A stretch of 64,000 bases of DNA from Paratrimastix pyriformis. Its lineage: Eukaryota > Preaxostyla > Paratrimastigidae. The notes under the pieces are model-generated. The model did not search any database. It was given only the letters and a program-made list of their open reading frames with translations, and was not told the origin of the DNA. How positions within the stretch are numbered: position 1 is the first letter of the stretch; every line of letters starts with the position of its first letter. The stretch is from positions 261,501 to 325,500 of the forward strand of contig JAPMOS010000015.1 of NCBI GenBank assembly GCA_027972325.1, in the 5' to 3' direction. Positions 33,353-45,184 of the stretch are shown here, piece by piece. Position numbers and translations under genes: made by a program.

Positions 33353-36019
33353 TTACTCGCCCTTTGGGGGGCTGGCCCGGCCCCGGGGCGGGCGGCACAA
33401 GGGGAAGATGAGCTGCGAGAGGACGGTCATCTGGGTCCAGTCGAAGTAGCGGAAGGTGCCCGGGGGCGCCTGCAGCAGGGCCTTGATGTCGGATAGCTGG
33501 AAGGCCGAGGTCTGGGTCACCTGGCCGATGTGCTCTGTGAAGGGCACAAGCGTCGCCGCCGGCACGCCCGCCGTCAGGGCCAGGGCCACCACTGCACCAC
33601 CGCCCGGACGGGACCCCGGGGTGCGTGGTCGTCAGGCCGTTTCCACGACGGAGGGAATGACGAGAGGCCAAGAGACAGGTGACGAGAGGGGTGGGCAGGC
33701 GGACCTGCGTGGAGGACGTTGGCCGCGACGGCAGCCTGGGTGGCGAAGATGGCCTTGCGGCCGATGGTGTTCTTGGGGTTCCGCTCGAGGTGGGCGCACC
33801 AGCCGCCCGCGACGGTCACGTCCAGGGTGCGGGTGAAGCTGTCGAAGAACATCTCCTGCCAGACGGCCGTGCTCGCCCAGGCCGGGTGCCCCCGCAACAC
33901 CTGGGTGATCGTCACCGGGCAGGCGTTGGGCGGCACCGGGTGGCCCGTGTGCAGCTGCAGCCCAAGGACAGCCATGGCTGCGGGCGGGCGGGCGGGCGGG
34001 AGGGCGGGTGGGATGAACCGGCGGTCCTTCGGCAGAGGAAGTAGGGCGGGGGGGGTGGGGGTGGGATTCGGGAGCGGACCCTCGATGGCGGCGCTGTCCT
34101 TCTGATCGGCGGAGACGTCGAGGAGCACCCGGCAGGCGGTCGCCAGGATGTCCGCACGGTCGGGGGCCAGCAGGGGCATGCTGCACCATGGACGCGCCCC
34201 GCCCCCAGGTGATGAGCATCAGGCAGCGCTCCTCGGGACGGAGCAGCAGCAGCAGCAGCAGGAGTGATGGTGGAGGGTCATGCGGGCGGCAGACCTGAAG
34301 GCGTCAGGGGGGCACAGGACGCCCACGCAGTTGTGGACGGCTCGGAGGAAGGCCGTCCGGGCGGGGGCCGGCTGGAAGATGCGCCGCAGCTCGTCCTCCC
34401 AGGACCCGTGGGGCCCCGCCGGCTCCTGACCGGCGGCATCGGCGGAGCGCCCCGTCAGGAAGGGCGCCAGCGGCTGCAGCCGGTTGGAGCGGGGCGTCAA
34501 CAGGACGTGGCGGATCAGCTCCCCCACCGCGCCTGCATCACCACCCCGGGCGAGGAGGAGGGGAAGTGAAGTAGGGCACAACAAGGGAAGGGTGGGTCGT
34601 GGGTGATGCGTTTGCTGGTGATGTGTGGCGATGGCGGGTGTGAGGGGTTGCGGGGATGAGGGACGGACACTCCGGAATCACCTGCATGGGCGGGGGCAGT
34701 ATGGGAGACGGGGGCGGGGGCGGCGGGGGGCACGCGGGCGGCGGGCCCGAGATGAGGCGGGTGGCCGGCGAGGGCGGCACGGCGGCCGGAGGGGCGAGAG
34801 GGGCGGCAGGGCCCCGTCGCCCAGCAGTTGGATGGGCCCCGTCAGGGGCGCCTCCGGCTCGTCCTCGTCCTCGGCCTGGTCCGGCTCGTCGGCCGGGGCG
34901 GCGGCGAAGTCGATCCGCTCGGTGAAGACATCCGCCTCGGCATCAAGCGGCGTCGGGGCCGGGGGCGCAACCCCACTGGATTCCGGTACCGGGACCGGGG
35001 CCGGGGCCGGGGCCGGGGCCGGGGCCGGGGCCGGGGCCGGAGCGGGTTCATGTGCTGGGGCGGGAGCTGGGACGGGTTCAGGTGCGGGTGCTGGCGCGGG
35101 CGCGGGCGCGGGCGCCGGGGCGGGCTCAGAAGCGGGGGCTGGGGGAGCAGGGGCAGTTTCGGGGGCAGGGGCAGGCTCGGCTGCAGGAACGGGCGCAGGA
35201 ACTTCGGCGGAGGGCTCCGGGGCCGCGGGGGAAGGCTCTGGTGCAGGAGGTTGAACTTCCTCGGCGGTCGGAATGGGCGCGGGCGCGGGTGCGGGTGCGG
35301 GCGCAGGTTCCGGGGCCGGGGCCGGGGCCGGGGCCGGGGCGGACGGCTCCTCGGAAGCGGCGAGCTGAGCCTGCGATTTGGGAGCTTGCGCTTTCACGGC
35401 CTCCAGGGCTGCTTGCATCTCCTCGCTGGAGAACTCGAGACACTCGGCCCGAACCGCGTCCATGGGCATCGGCTGAGCGGAGTAGACCGGGGTGAGGGAG
35501 GCCGCGGAAGAGCGCAGACCTTGTCGACGACGCACTGGATGCCGTACTTCAGGCACCGGTCGGCAAGCATAAACAGGCAGTCGACAAGGCGAACGAGTGA
35601 CTTCTTGTTGACAATCTCGGAAGGGAGCGGGAGCCAATCGGCCCTGATAGAAAACGCGTTTGTAAGCGCGTTGTTAAAAAAGATGATGTTCTGCATTTGG
35701 TGAAAGGCGTTTTTGCTCTCAGATATTTTTTTGATGGTGTGAGGAGCAATCACCTTCATCAAGCGGCAAAGGACAGTTCCATCGCGCACAATCTCCGCGA
35801 GATCGCTGTTTTCAAGGGTGGGGTCTGCTAAAATATCAATGATCCATCGCTTACACGCTCGTTGGCGAAGGAGAAATTCTCGGGCCAAGAGTTGTTTCCT
35901 GGCACGAAGTATGAGAGAGATGAAAAACCAAACATTTCCGCAACAAACCGAGAAAGAGTCACGCCATGCCGATTCGGTACCGAGAATCTTTCCCGTTCGG
36001 GACGCTGAATCTGCTGCAT
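33353..36019 (-). CDS. Calponin-homology domain protein with Pro/Ala linker and helical C-terminus
   Basis: Start ATG 36019 (MQQIQRPERERFSVPNRHGV); exon 1 36019-35949, exon 2 35898-35520, exon 3 from 35472, all in phase (donors GTTTG and GTCTG). The CH domain spans about residues 25-140: LLRQRACKRWIIDIL, LAEIVRDGTVLCRLMKVIAP, FHQMQNIIFFNNALTNAF and SLVRLVDCLFMLADRCLKYG, typical of actin/microtubule-binding CH modules. A disordered linker of (AP)n with repeated PAPAPE follows (about 34980-35350). The C-terminal half is helical: AVGELIRHVLLTPRSNRLQP, SWEDELRRIFQPAPARTAFL, LLAPDRADILATACRVLLDV, AVWQEMFFDSFTRTLDVTVA and FRYFDWTQMTVLSQLIFPL; stop TAA 33353. I cannot name this region; a DIL- or MyTH4-like fold is possible but unproven. 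Confidence 0.72.
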
Positions 36020-36136
36020 CGATGACGACCAAAAAAAGGGCAACGGCTGACGATTAGTGAACTTGACCGCGTTTTGCTTCCACTATACTCATGTAAAACT
36101 CATTTCGCGCACCCTCGCGCCTGAACAAGGGCAAAG

Positions 36137-39100
36137 ATGCGCGCGTTTCGCCTCCTGGTATTGTTCTTAGTCACAATTACTTATGCGGCTTCGATGCAAT
36201 CCTATCGGGAGCTGAAGGCTGCGATGCAAGCCGTCTTTGCTCAAACACCCAAGGGAGGTGCTGGGGCAGCACCAGTGATACCAGTGGTGGCACCACCCAC
36301 ACCAATTCCTTCACCTTCCTTTTCTCCCTATGGGCGACGCCCGTCAACGACAATCTCCGCTCGCGATCCAAAATATTCGGGCGGTGATGTTTTAGGTGCT
36401 CCTGTATCTGTGCCACGCGCGCTCCCGGGAGCCCTTCCCATGAACCCACTCCAAGCAACAGCAACCACGGCACCACCTCTCCTAACCACAACCTCCATTC
36501 TCGCCACCTCTGGTGCCTCTGGTGCCCCTGGTACTGTTCCACCACCCACGACCACGACTTCCCCTTCTTCCAACTCAAAAGCCCCTGTGGATCGCCCGTC
36601 GTCACAGCAATCATCTCTCGAACCCCAAGTAGAAGTGGGGAACGGGGTTGTGCGCCTTGTCCTGCCCGCCTCGCGGTCGTTCTCCCTCTCGTATGCCGCG
36701 AGCAATGACAGCGCCACGGCCCAGCCGTCCGTAACGGTGGAGCTGAGTATGCCCGGGACGAAGGTTACCCCGGGGCGATACCCGCTTTCTGGTCTCCTTC
36801 AGACTGCGAGCGGATCGGCCCAGACCACCACCCCCACAACCAGCACCCCCGTCGCGCCCTCATCGCAGACAAGCTCCGCGGACAAGGCCGACTCGAGTCT
36901 GCACTTCCACGCCCACTCTGCTTTCGTGCATACCGACTGCCGTCCCCCGTCGTAGCGGTTCGAGCCCCCCGGGTGCTGGTGGCTGACGCGTCGCTTTTCA
37001 AGACCCAAACCACCAAGTCTGTCCCGGCCGCTGCACCCCACCACCACCGATCACCGCGGCGCGTTTACTCGTAGGGGCTGGGGCGAGCAAGGCGGCTTCC
37101 GGCCCCTCTCGCTGGCCTTCTCCAAGGAAGGCATCGCCCCGTACCCATCGCCCAGCCCGGCCGCCTCGGTGCCGGGCCGGATCGCCCCCACGACGGACGT
37201 CCTCTTCGATGAGACCCCCAGTCTGCACCTCCCTCGGCACTGAGGTGACTTTGGTGGGTGTGGCCTCACGCCGCGGGGCTTGGGATGGTTGATGGATGGG
37301 TTGTGATCGATGATGCGGCGTGGTGGTGGGCGCTTGATGGGTGGGCCGTGGGGTGGGCAGCATACGGCCGGGCCTTCGACCGGACCAACCAGAAGGAGCT
37401 CACTGACCAGGGGCCCGAGTCCAACAAGCCCACATGGGTCTTCGAGGTCTCCCCGGCCACACCCCTGCCCGCCCCATCCCACCCATCCCGCTCAGCCGCC
37501 CCAAAGGGCCTCGACACCCGCTCATCTCCCCACATGATCGTTTTCCCGCGGCAGGGCGACGACCGGCGGCCCTTCCACAACATCAGCTACCCCTGGTCGG
37601 CCATCGGGCGGGTGCGCAGCGCACGCGGCGTCTGCACCGGTCCGCACCTCCGCCCCTACCGCCCCCCACCACCTGCGCTGCCCGGACATCCGGCCGCCGC
37701 TCACCCGCTGCTGCCGTCCTCCGCCGCCGCCCACCACCTGCCCCTGCTCACCCGTAGGGACTCTCATCGGCCGGCGCCTCGTGCTGACGGCCAGCCATTG
37801 CGTCTGCAACCCCGGCCCGCCGCCTTGGGGCGCCTCACGAAGACGCGTTTTTCTTCATGCCCTGCCGGTCGCCTTCCTTCCTTCCTTCCCATACCTGCGC
37901 AGATTCCCTGGACGGCCGGGGGCGGGTCCGAGTGGATCACCTTCACGCCGGCCTTCTACAACAACGAGGAGCCCTTCGGGACGAGCGCCGTCGAGAACGT
38001 GCTGGTCTACGTCAAGATCCAGGGCTCCATGTCCAACCTGCAGTCGGCCTTCGACCAGGCCGTCCTGGTGCTCGCCCAGCCCCTCGGCGAGAAGGCCGGT
38101 CCGTGCCCAAGCCAAGCCCTCGCGCCCTTGCTCGACTTCATCCCACTTCCTCCTCTCGCCGGCCCGTCTCCTCTGTCTGTTCCTGGCGACTGCTGACGCT
38201 GCCTGGTTGTTGCCCTGGTGCTGACTGACCGCTGGCCACGCGTGCCCTGTCGGTGCATTGTGACGATGGCCGCCAGGGTATGTGGGCTACACGACCTTCA
38301 CCAAGGATTGGCTCAGCAAGCGCTACTGGGTCAACATCGGCTACCCCATCGAGCTCTCCTCCATCCTCCTCCCTCCCCCCCTCCATCCCTCCGCCCCTCC
38401 GCCCCTCCCGCCCCTCCCGCCCCTCCCGCCCCTCCCGCCCCTCCACCCCTCCAGCCCCTCCAGCCCTCCAGCCCCTCCAGCCCCTCCAGCCCCTCCAGCC
38501 CCTCCAGCCCCTCCAGCCCCTCCAGCCCCCCCACACACACACACACACACACATTCTATCGCCGCCGCATTGGTCGCCGCTCCCATCGTCCCACGGCCCC
38601 TCACCCTCGCTCCGCCACCTCCTTTGGTTGCTGTGGGCGGCGGCGGCGGCGGCGGCGGCGGCGGGCAGTCGTCCGTGCCGGTGATCTCGAGCGAGGGGCT
38701 GTGGACAGCCTGGACGAGTACAAGATCAACCAGTGGACGGGCTACCTGATGGGCACCTTCATCGACATGACCGGCGGCCACTCGGGCGGTCCGTCCGCCC
38801 TCCCGCCCCCCACCACGGCGGCATCCCCCCGTTCATCCACCGTCCATCGTCCACCATCCACCATCCACCCAATACTCCCATCACCTCACTCATCCCCATT
38901 CCATCACTGCCCCGTCACCTCGGTTCTCGGCTGGCTGATGGGGGGCCCGGGGTGCGTGCGTGGCCCAGGCCCGGTGCTGGGCTGGTTTGGGGAGGAGATG
39001 TTCCCCCGGGTGGTGGCCGTCATCAGCTCCGAGTCGGCCAGCCAATGTCCGCCCCTGGCGCCTCCTCCCTTGCACCCCCTCCTTCCCTTCCCTTCCTCCA

Positions 39101-39471
39101 GTCCCCTCCTCGACCATCACCGTTCGCCGTTCCCGGATGTCGGTCGGCTTTTTGGTTGGGGGGGGCAGCGCGGGACAAGGACGGCGACAACAACCTCTCC
39201 GGGGGTCTGCGGCCCCTCTTCCGCCCCCCGCACTCCCTCCCCCGCGCCGTTTCCTGCTGGCCAACATGCCCTGCCCCCACCTTCTTCTTCTGCCCTCATT
39301 CGGCACTGGTGGGTGCGCCGCGCAGGCCCTGCCCTGACCCACCTGCTGAACTTTGCCCGCGAGCAGCACGACAATGCCGCCCCCGCCCCCGCCGCCCCCG
39401 CCGCCCAGACGGTGGACTCGCCCGCAGGCAGCAGCAACACCACCCAGCCCGCGGCCCCGAACACCCTCTGA
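36137..39471 (+). CDS. Secreted trypsin-like serine protease with long Pro/Ser/Thr propeptide
   Basis: ATG 36137 opens a signal peptide (MRAFRLLVLFLVTITYAAS). About 270 residues of Ser/Thr/Pro-rich linker follow. The protease part is in later exons: DDRRPFHNISYPWSAIGRV, then TGTLIGRRLVLTASHCVCNP (catalytic His), FDQAVLVLAQPLGEKAGYVG (Asp candidate), YWVNIGYPIE, INQWTGYLMGTF and DMTGGHSGGP (catalytic Ser). This is the chymotrypsin/V8-type triad order, and the sequence resembles fungal and bacterial glutamyl-endopeptidase-like enzymes. The C-terminus (ALTHLLNFAREQHDNAA then Ala/Pro/Thr-rich) ends at TGA 39471. Probably secreted extracellular digestion enzyme. Donors seen include GTCCG at about 37640 and 38100. 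Introns hold CTCCAGCCC-type minisatellites. Confidence 0.85.
38370..38555 (+). repeat. CCCCTCCAG/CCCCTCCCG minisatellite and (CA)n
   Basis: About 16 copies of 9-mers CCCCTCCCG then CCCCTCCAG, ending in (CA)n, in a protease-gene intron. Confidence 0.9.
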
Positions 39472-39670
39472 GCGGACCGCCGCCGCCCCAAGTCAGAGTT
39501 AAGCTGTGTCGTCGTCGTCGTGGGTGGTTTCTCTGCGGATCGATGGAGGGCTGTGTTGGGTTCGGGCCAACGGAGGTTATGTGTGGCCTCAGAGGAAGCG
39601 GGGCAGGGAGAGAGGGTCAGCCGGCGGGGAGAGGAAGGGGAAAGGGTCTGAGATCGCAGGCAGCAACACA

Positions 39671-42600
39671 TCATCGGCAGGTCCTCCTGAGCGGGCCGCT
39701 CGCCGCCGTGCTCGCCCCGCCCCCAGCCGCCCCTTCCGTGGCAGCCCCGCCCTCGCAGCCCTCGCATCCCTCGCCCTCGCCCTCGCCCTCGCCCTCGCCC
39801 TCGCCCTCGCCCTCGCCCTCGCCCTCGCCCTCGCCCTCGCCCTCGCCCTCGCCCTGCTCGCCGTGTGAGGAGGTCCACAGGGACGAGGCAGACGAGGGCA
39901 GCGAGTGGCCGCTCCCGCTGCTCTCCTCGTCCTCCTCGTCCTCGTCCTCCAGCCCCGGTCCGGGCCCGTCCCCAGCCCGACCCCACGCACCACCAGCGTC
40001 CACCGCCTCCGCCCCCGCAGTCGTGCCCTCGCCGCTGCTCCTGCCGAGCCACGTCCGCGCGGCCGGCCGCCGCCACTGGGATTCCTCCTCCTCCCGGCGT
40101 CGGGCGCGCTCGAGAAGCCGCCGCACGGCCACCCGAGCGCACCCCGGGACCCCGTGGGGCCCCGGAGGGTCCCGCACATGGCGGCAGCCGGGGGGCGGCC
40201 GGAGGGCCTCGTACCGAGCGAAAGGGGACTCGCGGTCGTCGTCCCCGTGGCGGCCCTCGGCCCTGAGGGCCCGGGCCCAGTCGAGGCGCAGCTGGGCCAC
40301 CAGCTCGGGGACGGTCATCCAGGTGAACCGGTGCACGTCCCGGTAGGCGGCCAGCCAGCAGGCGTCAGTCGACTCGAAGGCGGACCAGTCGAGGCCCGTC
40401 GCCCGCAGGTCGTCGGCCGTCAGGTGGCTCAGGCATGCAGGCCGGTGGGCCGCCCAGTGGCCCGCCACGCATGTGGACGAGCAGTAGCAGGCCCGGTGGC
40501 ACCGGGGGCACGCCTGCGGGGCGGCCGTCACGCAATGGCACTCGGAGCACCGCCAGAGGCGGACGCCCTCCAGCCAGGCGGCCGCGAAAACCCGGGGCAG
40601 GGGCAGCCGGCCGACGGGGGCGTCCCGCCGACGTTCCTCGCAGGGCGGCCGGCTGGGCGGGTCTGCAAAGGAGGGCGATGGGAAGCCAGGTGGGTGTGGC
40701 GCGCCGACGACAGGAGGATGAGCCACGGACCGGGGCGGGGGAGGCAGGGCAGGAGGGCATAGATGGCCTGGGCCCACTGCATCCACTGTTGGGGCCCTGA
40801 CGAAGGGCTGGGGCTGCGGCCTGGGACCGGCCGAGGCGGAGGAGCCCCCGGAGGGCGGGGGAAGTGGGACAGCGGCATGGGCAGCGGATCCTCGGGCGTC
40901 ACCTGGGAGGAGCCAGAGGCAAAGCGGAAGCATTGAGAGCGCGCTCCCGTGGGGGGATGGGGGATGCGAGGCAAGCGAGGGAGGACCCGGACCACGAGGA
41001 GGCCCAGGTTGCCCCGGGTGTCGGTGTAGTAGCGCCGGTGGGGGCCCACCTGCAGGAAGTTGGTCATGGACCGGTGGGGGCCCCCCTCGAGGATGCCGGC
41101 GGGCATGTGCAGCAGGTGCCGGTGCGCCACAAGCTCACGCACCCCCTCGCCCTGCGCCGCCCCCAGAGAAACCAAATGACCCGGCGGAGATGGTGAACCA
41201 AAAACCGAGAAGAAAGAAGGCGGCAGATGCGTCTCACCGGCCCCGCACCAGTCCCTCCGAACGGACGAAGATCACGGCCGCGGGGGCGGGCGCATAGGCG
41301 GCCATCCAGGCGGCCCACTCCTGCTGCGGCTGGCGGGGGCCCTTGACGTGGACGGCCTCCGGACGGCCCACCAGGAGCGGCTCCGCCCAGCGGACGGCCA
41401 GGACGACGGCAGGGTCGAGACTCCCCGTCAGGGGCCACCATCCCCCAGCCAGCTGCCCCCGGGGGCCCAGCGCTGCCACGGGCACCTGTGCCACAAGATC
41501 GAACAGGTTCACCCCGGCTGTGGTCGGAGCGGTGCGCGCTGCTTGGGGCGCGGAGGAAGTGACCTCTCGAGGGGTGACAGGCGGCGAGCCGGCCGGAGAG
41601 GCAGCAGCAGCAGCAGCGAACGTCGAGTTGGCGAAGTGGGCCGACCAGCCCATGACGGCGTCGAGGACCTGCATGCCGATCCCGTTGGCGGCCGGGCCGG
41701 GGAAGCCCGTCCGCTTGACCAGGGCCAGGATCTGGCATGGGGTGCACTGATAGCCGTACGGCTGCGGCTGCGGGCCAGGACAACTCGTGCCCTCGGCTCG
41801 CGAGAGGCTGGGTGTGGCGGGCGCCGGGCTGGGGGGCGGGGGCAGGTGGTTGGTATCCGGGGCGAAGAGCATCTCCATGATGAAGACCCGGGCCCCCCGG
41901 GGGTACGGGCTCGCGCCCTCGGGGACGGGGCCCACGAGGCGGGGCTCTGTTCGGTAGCGGCATGGTTGTAGAGTGGAGGAGGAGAACGAAGAGGAGGAGG
42001 AGGAGGAGGAGGAGGAGCGACCATCGTCCCGGATGGGCCCAAACGGGGACAGCGACCACAGCACATACTGTCCGGTCCCGTCCTGGTTCCAGGCCACCAG
42101 ATGGGCGGCATCCGCCTGGCCGGGGGAGTCGGGGTGTGGGCAGGGGCACCGGCCACACCGGCACCCCGAGGCGAACCCGCCCAGGGTGGCGTCGAGGGCG
42201 GGTGAGGGTGGCGGGGCGCCCGAGATGCGGGACATGGCGAAGGGGCGCCCGTCGAGGCCCCGGGCGGGGCCGGCCACAAACACAGGTCCAATCTGGCGCG
42301 GGCTGAATGGGTTTGTCCGGAGATCTCCGGTGCCCGGTGCGGCGGCTTGGGGGCCCTCCGGGATCGGAAAAACGACCAGGTACGAGTCGCGCCGGGCGGG
42401 GATAGCCACCAGAAACCGGGAGTCCGGAGAGAAGCATGCATCTCGATAGGCGAATGTATAGTCTGTGAAAACCAACTCGAAATATGAGCTCGAGGGGGCC
42501 TCCGCAGGCGGCTCGTATACAATCCGGAAACTATTGAAGAAGCAGGATGAGGCGGCGCATGTTTTGATGGCAGACACTTGCACAGCTCTTTTTCGGTGGA

Positions 42601-43039
42601 AACAAGTCCCAAAAAGGAGTAGGAACCTCTTGTCGGAGCTGAGAACGACCTTCCGAGGGGGACTGTAACAGTTCTTGGAGGTCAGGAACTCAAAACGATG
42701 CAAGAGGTGCCCGGTTCGGTCGAGGTCTAATGGCAAATCCCGAAGTGAATATTTGGAGCTGCTCCGAGAGGACGAAGTGTTCAGAGGTCTCAAGGGCGGA
42801 AATCGCGACGGAGCAGGAGTGGATTGAAAAGGATAGAAGAATGCCTCCCCGTTTGCAAAGATCGCGAGTAAACCATCGAGACACCGGAAACCGGTGATCC
42901 TTTCGAAGAGAAGACTTTGCCCGCGAAAATTCGCCAGCGCTCAACGAGTCCAGCAAAATGGTGCAGCAAATATCACCTTTGAGGGACTGTTGGCTCTCTC
43001 GCCGCGGCGAACAAAAGAGTCGTCGGTCATTCCTCTCAT
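39671..43039 (-). CDS. MYND zinc-finger protein with N-terminal propeller-like region
   Basis: Start ATG 43039 (MRGMTDDSFVRRGERAN); exon 1 43039-42988, exon 2 from 42939 in phase, donor GTCCC. The N-terminal ~500 residues have beta-propeller-like strands: LDGLLAIFANGEAFFYPF, RKVVLSSDKRFLLLFG, ACFSPDSRFLVAIPAR and LVAWNQDGTGQYVLWSLSPF, so a degenerate WD40-like fold is possible. Downstream (about 40440-40580) is a MYND finger: CSECHCVTAAPQACPRCHRA then CYCSSTCVAGHWAAHRPAC, with C-x2-C, C-x2-C, C-x3-C and H-x3-C pairs. The C-terminus is acidic and ends with about 14 Gly-Glu dipeptides (39770-39860). MYND fingers recruit PxLxP partners, often in transcription. Exact function unknown. Starts 51 bp from the AN1 gene. 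Confidence 0.72.
39775..39856 (-). repeat. (CCCTCG)n coding repeat, GE repeat
   Basis: About 14 copies of CTCGCC (GAGGGC on the minus strand), encoding alternating Gly-Glu near the end of the MYND protein. Confidence 0.93.
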
Positions 43040-43090
43040 TATGGAGGAAAGAATAACAGGTCCCTCAATTTTTCCAACCTGTTTCGCTCC
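43040..43090. promoter_or_regulatory. Bidirectional promoter, MYND / AN1 genes
   Basis: 51 bp between divergent ATGs, distinctly AT-richer than flanking exons. Promoter role inferred. Confidence 0.55.
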
Positions 43091-43469
43091 ATGACGGGCT
43101 TAGACAAGCAGTTGGACGCTCTCTGGAAAGAAACGCACCGGTGCCATCAACCCGGCTGTACATCAGTTTCGCTTCTCACAACACTTCAATGCGACCATTG
43201 CCGCGAGTATTTTTGCACGCGTCATCAGGTCTGAAGTCTTGCAGTCTTGGGGATTCTGATCCCCGTTGGCGGCACCGCAGCTTCCTGAAGTGCATGGGTG
43301 TGGCGGTGCGGCTCGGCAGCAGGCCCACACGGAATTTAAGCGTGACCAAAGGCAACCAACAGGTTCGGCTGAACCGATGAGCGATCAACAGCGTCAAGTC
43401 CTTCAAAGTCAACTTCGTTCGAACATCAAGGCCAAGCAGGAGGCACGCAAGAAGAAGAAGAAGGGCTGA
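43091..43469 (+). CDS. AN1-type zinc finger protein
   Basis: Two exons (43091-43228, 43281-43469), 108 residues, frame-proven with a 52 bp intron and donor GTCTG. Sequence starts MTGLDKQLDALWKETHRCHQ. The AN1 finger reads CHQPGC, LQCDHCREYFCTRHQ, LPEVHGC: C-x4-C, C-x2-C, C-x4-C-x2-H, x5-H-x-C, the classic AN1 spacing. The tail is basic (KAKQEARKKKKKG), which suggests nuclear or ribosome association. AN1 proteins bind ubiquitin/p97 or nucleic acid; this short single-finger form resembles ZFAND1/SMUBP2-type fingers only in the finger. Confidence 0.9.
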
Positions 43470-43678
43470 TTGGTCCCCGCCCCGCCCCGCGCTTCGGCCA
43501 GAGTCACATTCCATCCATCCCCGTTTCGGTAACGAGAGCGTGCCTCAAGACGGATTCGTGGGCATTTCGCCCGACAGAGCACGACAGATGCGCGTCAACA
43601 TTAAAATCGAGGAAAAGGGGGGAGGGGGAGGGAGGGAGGGGGAGGAAAGTGAAGGGAAGGGAAGGAGAATTCGGGTGA

Positions 43679-45108
43679 TTAGGAGGTAGTTGTGGTGCAA
43701 ACGGGGATCGCGCGATGGCCCACTGGGACGGGCAGGCCGTTGACGTGCACCTTGTCGATGTTCTCGCACCGGACGCACCGCACCGATTTGCCGTCCCCGA
43801 TGGGGACCATCTGCAGCAGGGGGTCCGCGACGTCCAGCACGGCCCCACTGGGGATCGCGTCTGCGGTCATGTTGTACAGGGCGCAGAGGAGCGGCGCCCG
43901 GTTGCGGTCGGCGCAGAGGAGGAGCTGGGGCACGGCCGTGGGCGAGGAGATCGACTGCATCACGATGCAGCCCAACCGGACGGCGGGGTTGGCACCTAAG
44001 CGGAGGCAATGATGACAATGGGGGAGAGCGGCGCGGGGCGATACGGACCAGGGAGGAGGGCATCGGCAGCCTGAGAGCCGGCGGGGAAGGAGGCGATCTT
44101 GGTTGTCCACTGCTTGGCGCTGAGGTATTGCGGCTGGCGGGAGAATCGCGAGGGTCAGGTCGGGTGGAGGGGGCGAATGGGCAGACCTTCTTGGAGAGAG
44201 AGGCTTGGATCTGGGTGACAACCTCCCGGAGCTGCTCCAGGAAGTTCTGCGCCTCGGCGCAGTTGGGTTCGATCCGGAGGGCGTGCTGATAGTCGGCCAG
44301 GGCCAGATCGAAGTTCATCAAAAATCGGTAGACAGTGCCGCGGTTAATATACAGATCCAGCAACGAGGATGACGTGGGAGACGGGGTGGCGCCGGGAACC
44401 GGCGCTGTAGCGTTTCGCTCCTGGGGGCGGGATAGGTAAGCAGGTGGAAGGCAAACCGTTCAGACAGCGCTCTTGTATGCCTTCAGGGCGTTTCGGAGGT
44501 CCTCCGCTTGTGGGGTCCCGCTGAAGAAACGGGCCAGGTACGCGGCTCCAAGCCAGTCTGGGGGTGGCGTCGAAAGGGATCATCGAAGGAGGATGTGACA
44601 GACACCATGAATGGCAATCGGAGACGTCCAGCATGACAGCTTCTTTTGCTTTGTCGATGCTTTCACTAATATGTGCAGGGGCATTCGGAGAGTCTACCGG
44701 GAGATACAACATGGCTGAAATTGGTTTTTTCAGACCCTTCTCGAAATGCCTCAGAGTCACAGAAAGTGCGCGCAAGGCTTCTTTCTTGTTACCGGTGTGT
44801 CCTTCAACACACTAAAGACGGAGAGTGAAATACAGAAGGATAGATGGATAACCACCGCACCTTCTGAATAGCCGTCTCGAAGCAGCTCTTTGCTGCGGGA
44901 ATCTCGCCCTAAATCAAAGGGTCATAAACACAATGATACACGGCTGACCGACCTTTTTCCAGAGACAGTGGCCCAGCGCTGTCCATGCATCGGGAAGATC
45001 CGGAACGGATTTTACGGCTTTTTGAAGAAGCGCCTCCACTTCAGGAACATAGTTGTCACCTTGGGCCAGAGCAGCAGCCTCAGTTAGCAATTGTTGGCCG
45101 CGTTCCAT
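43679..45108 (-). CDS. TTC5: TTC5/STRAP-like TPR protein with OB-fold C-terminus
   Basis: Start ATG 45108 (MERGQQLLTEAAALAQGDNY); an in-frame extension upstream lacks ATG. TPR helices: EVEALLQKAVKSVPDLPDAW TALGHCL-like first repeat, then LRALSVTLRHFEKGLKKPIS, AHISESIDKAKEAVMLDVSD, LDLYINRGTVYRFLMNFDLA and LADYQHALRIEPNCAEAQNF. The C-terminal part (VPQLLLCADRNRAPLLCALY, GAVLDVADPLLQMVPIG, KVHVNGLPVPVGHRA) corresponds to the TTC5 OB-fold, including the VNG motif near the end. TTC5 is a p300/p53 cofactor and also triggers tubulin mRNA autoregulation on ribosomes. Stop TAA at 43679. At least five introns. Head-to-head with FRA10AC1 (76 bp). Confidence 0.85.
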
Positions 45109-45184
45109 TTTGATCAAATTTTTGAATCGGTAGGACTGCCTGCAAGAACACGGGAATCTTGATTATCCTCGTTCGGACAGGAAA
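45109..45184. promoter_or_regulatory. Bidirectional promoter, TTC5 / FRA10AC1
   Basis: 76 bp AT-rich spacer between divergent ATGs (contains GATCAAATTTTTGAATC). Promoter role inferred. Confidence 0.55.
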
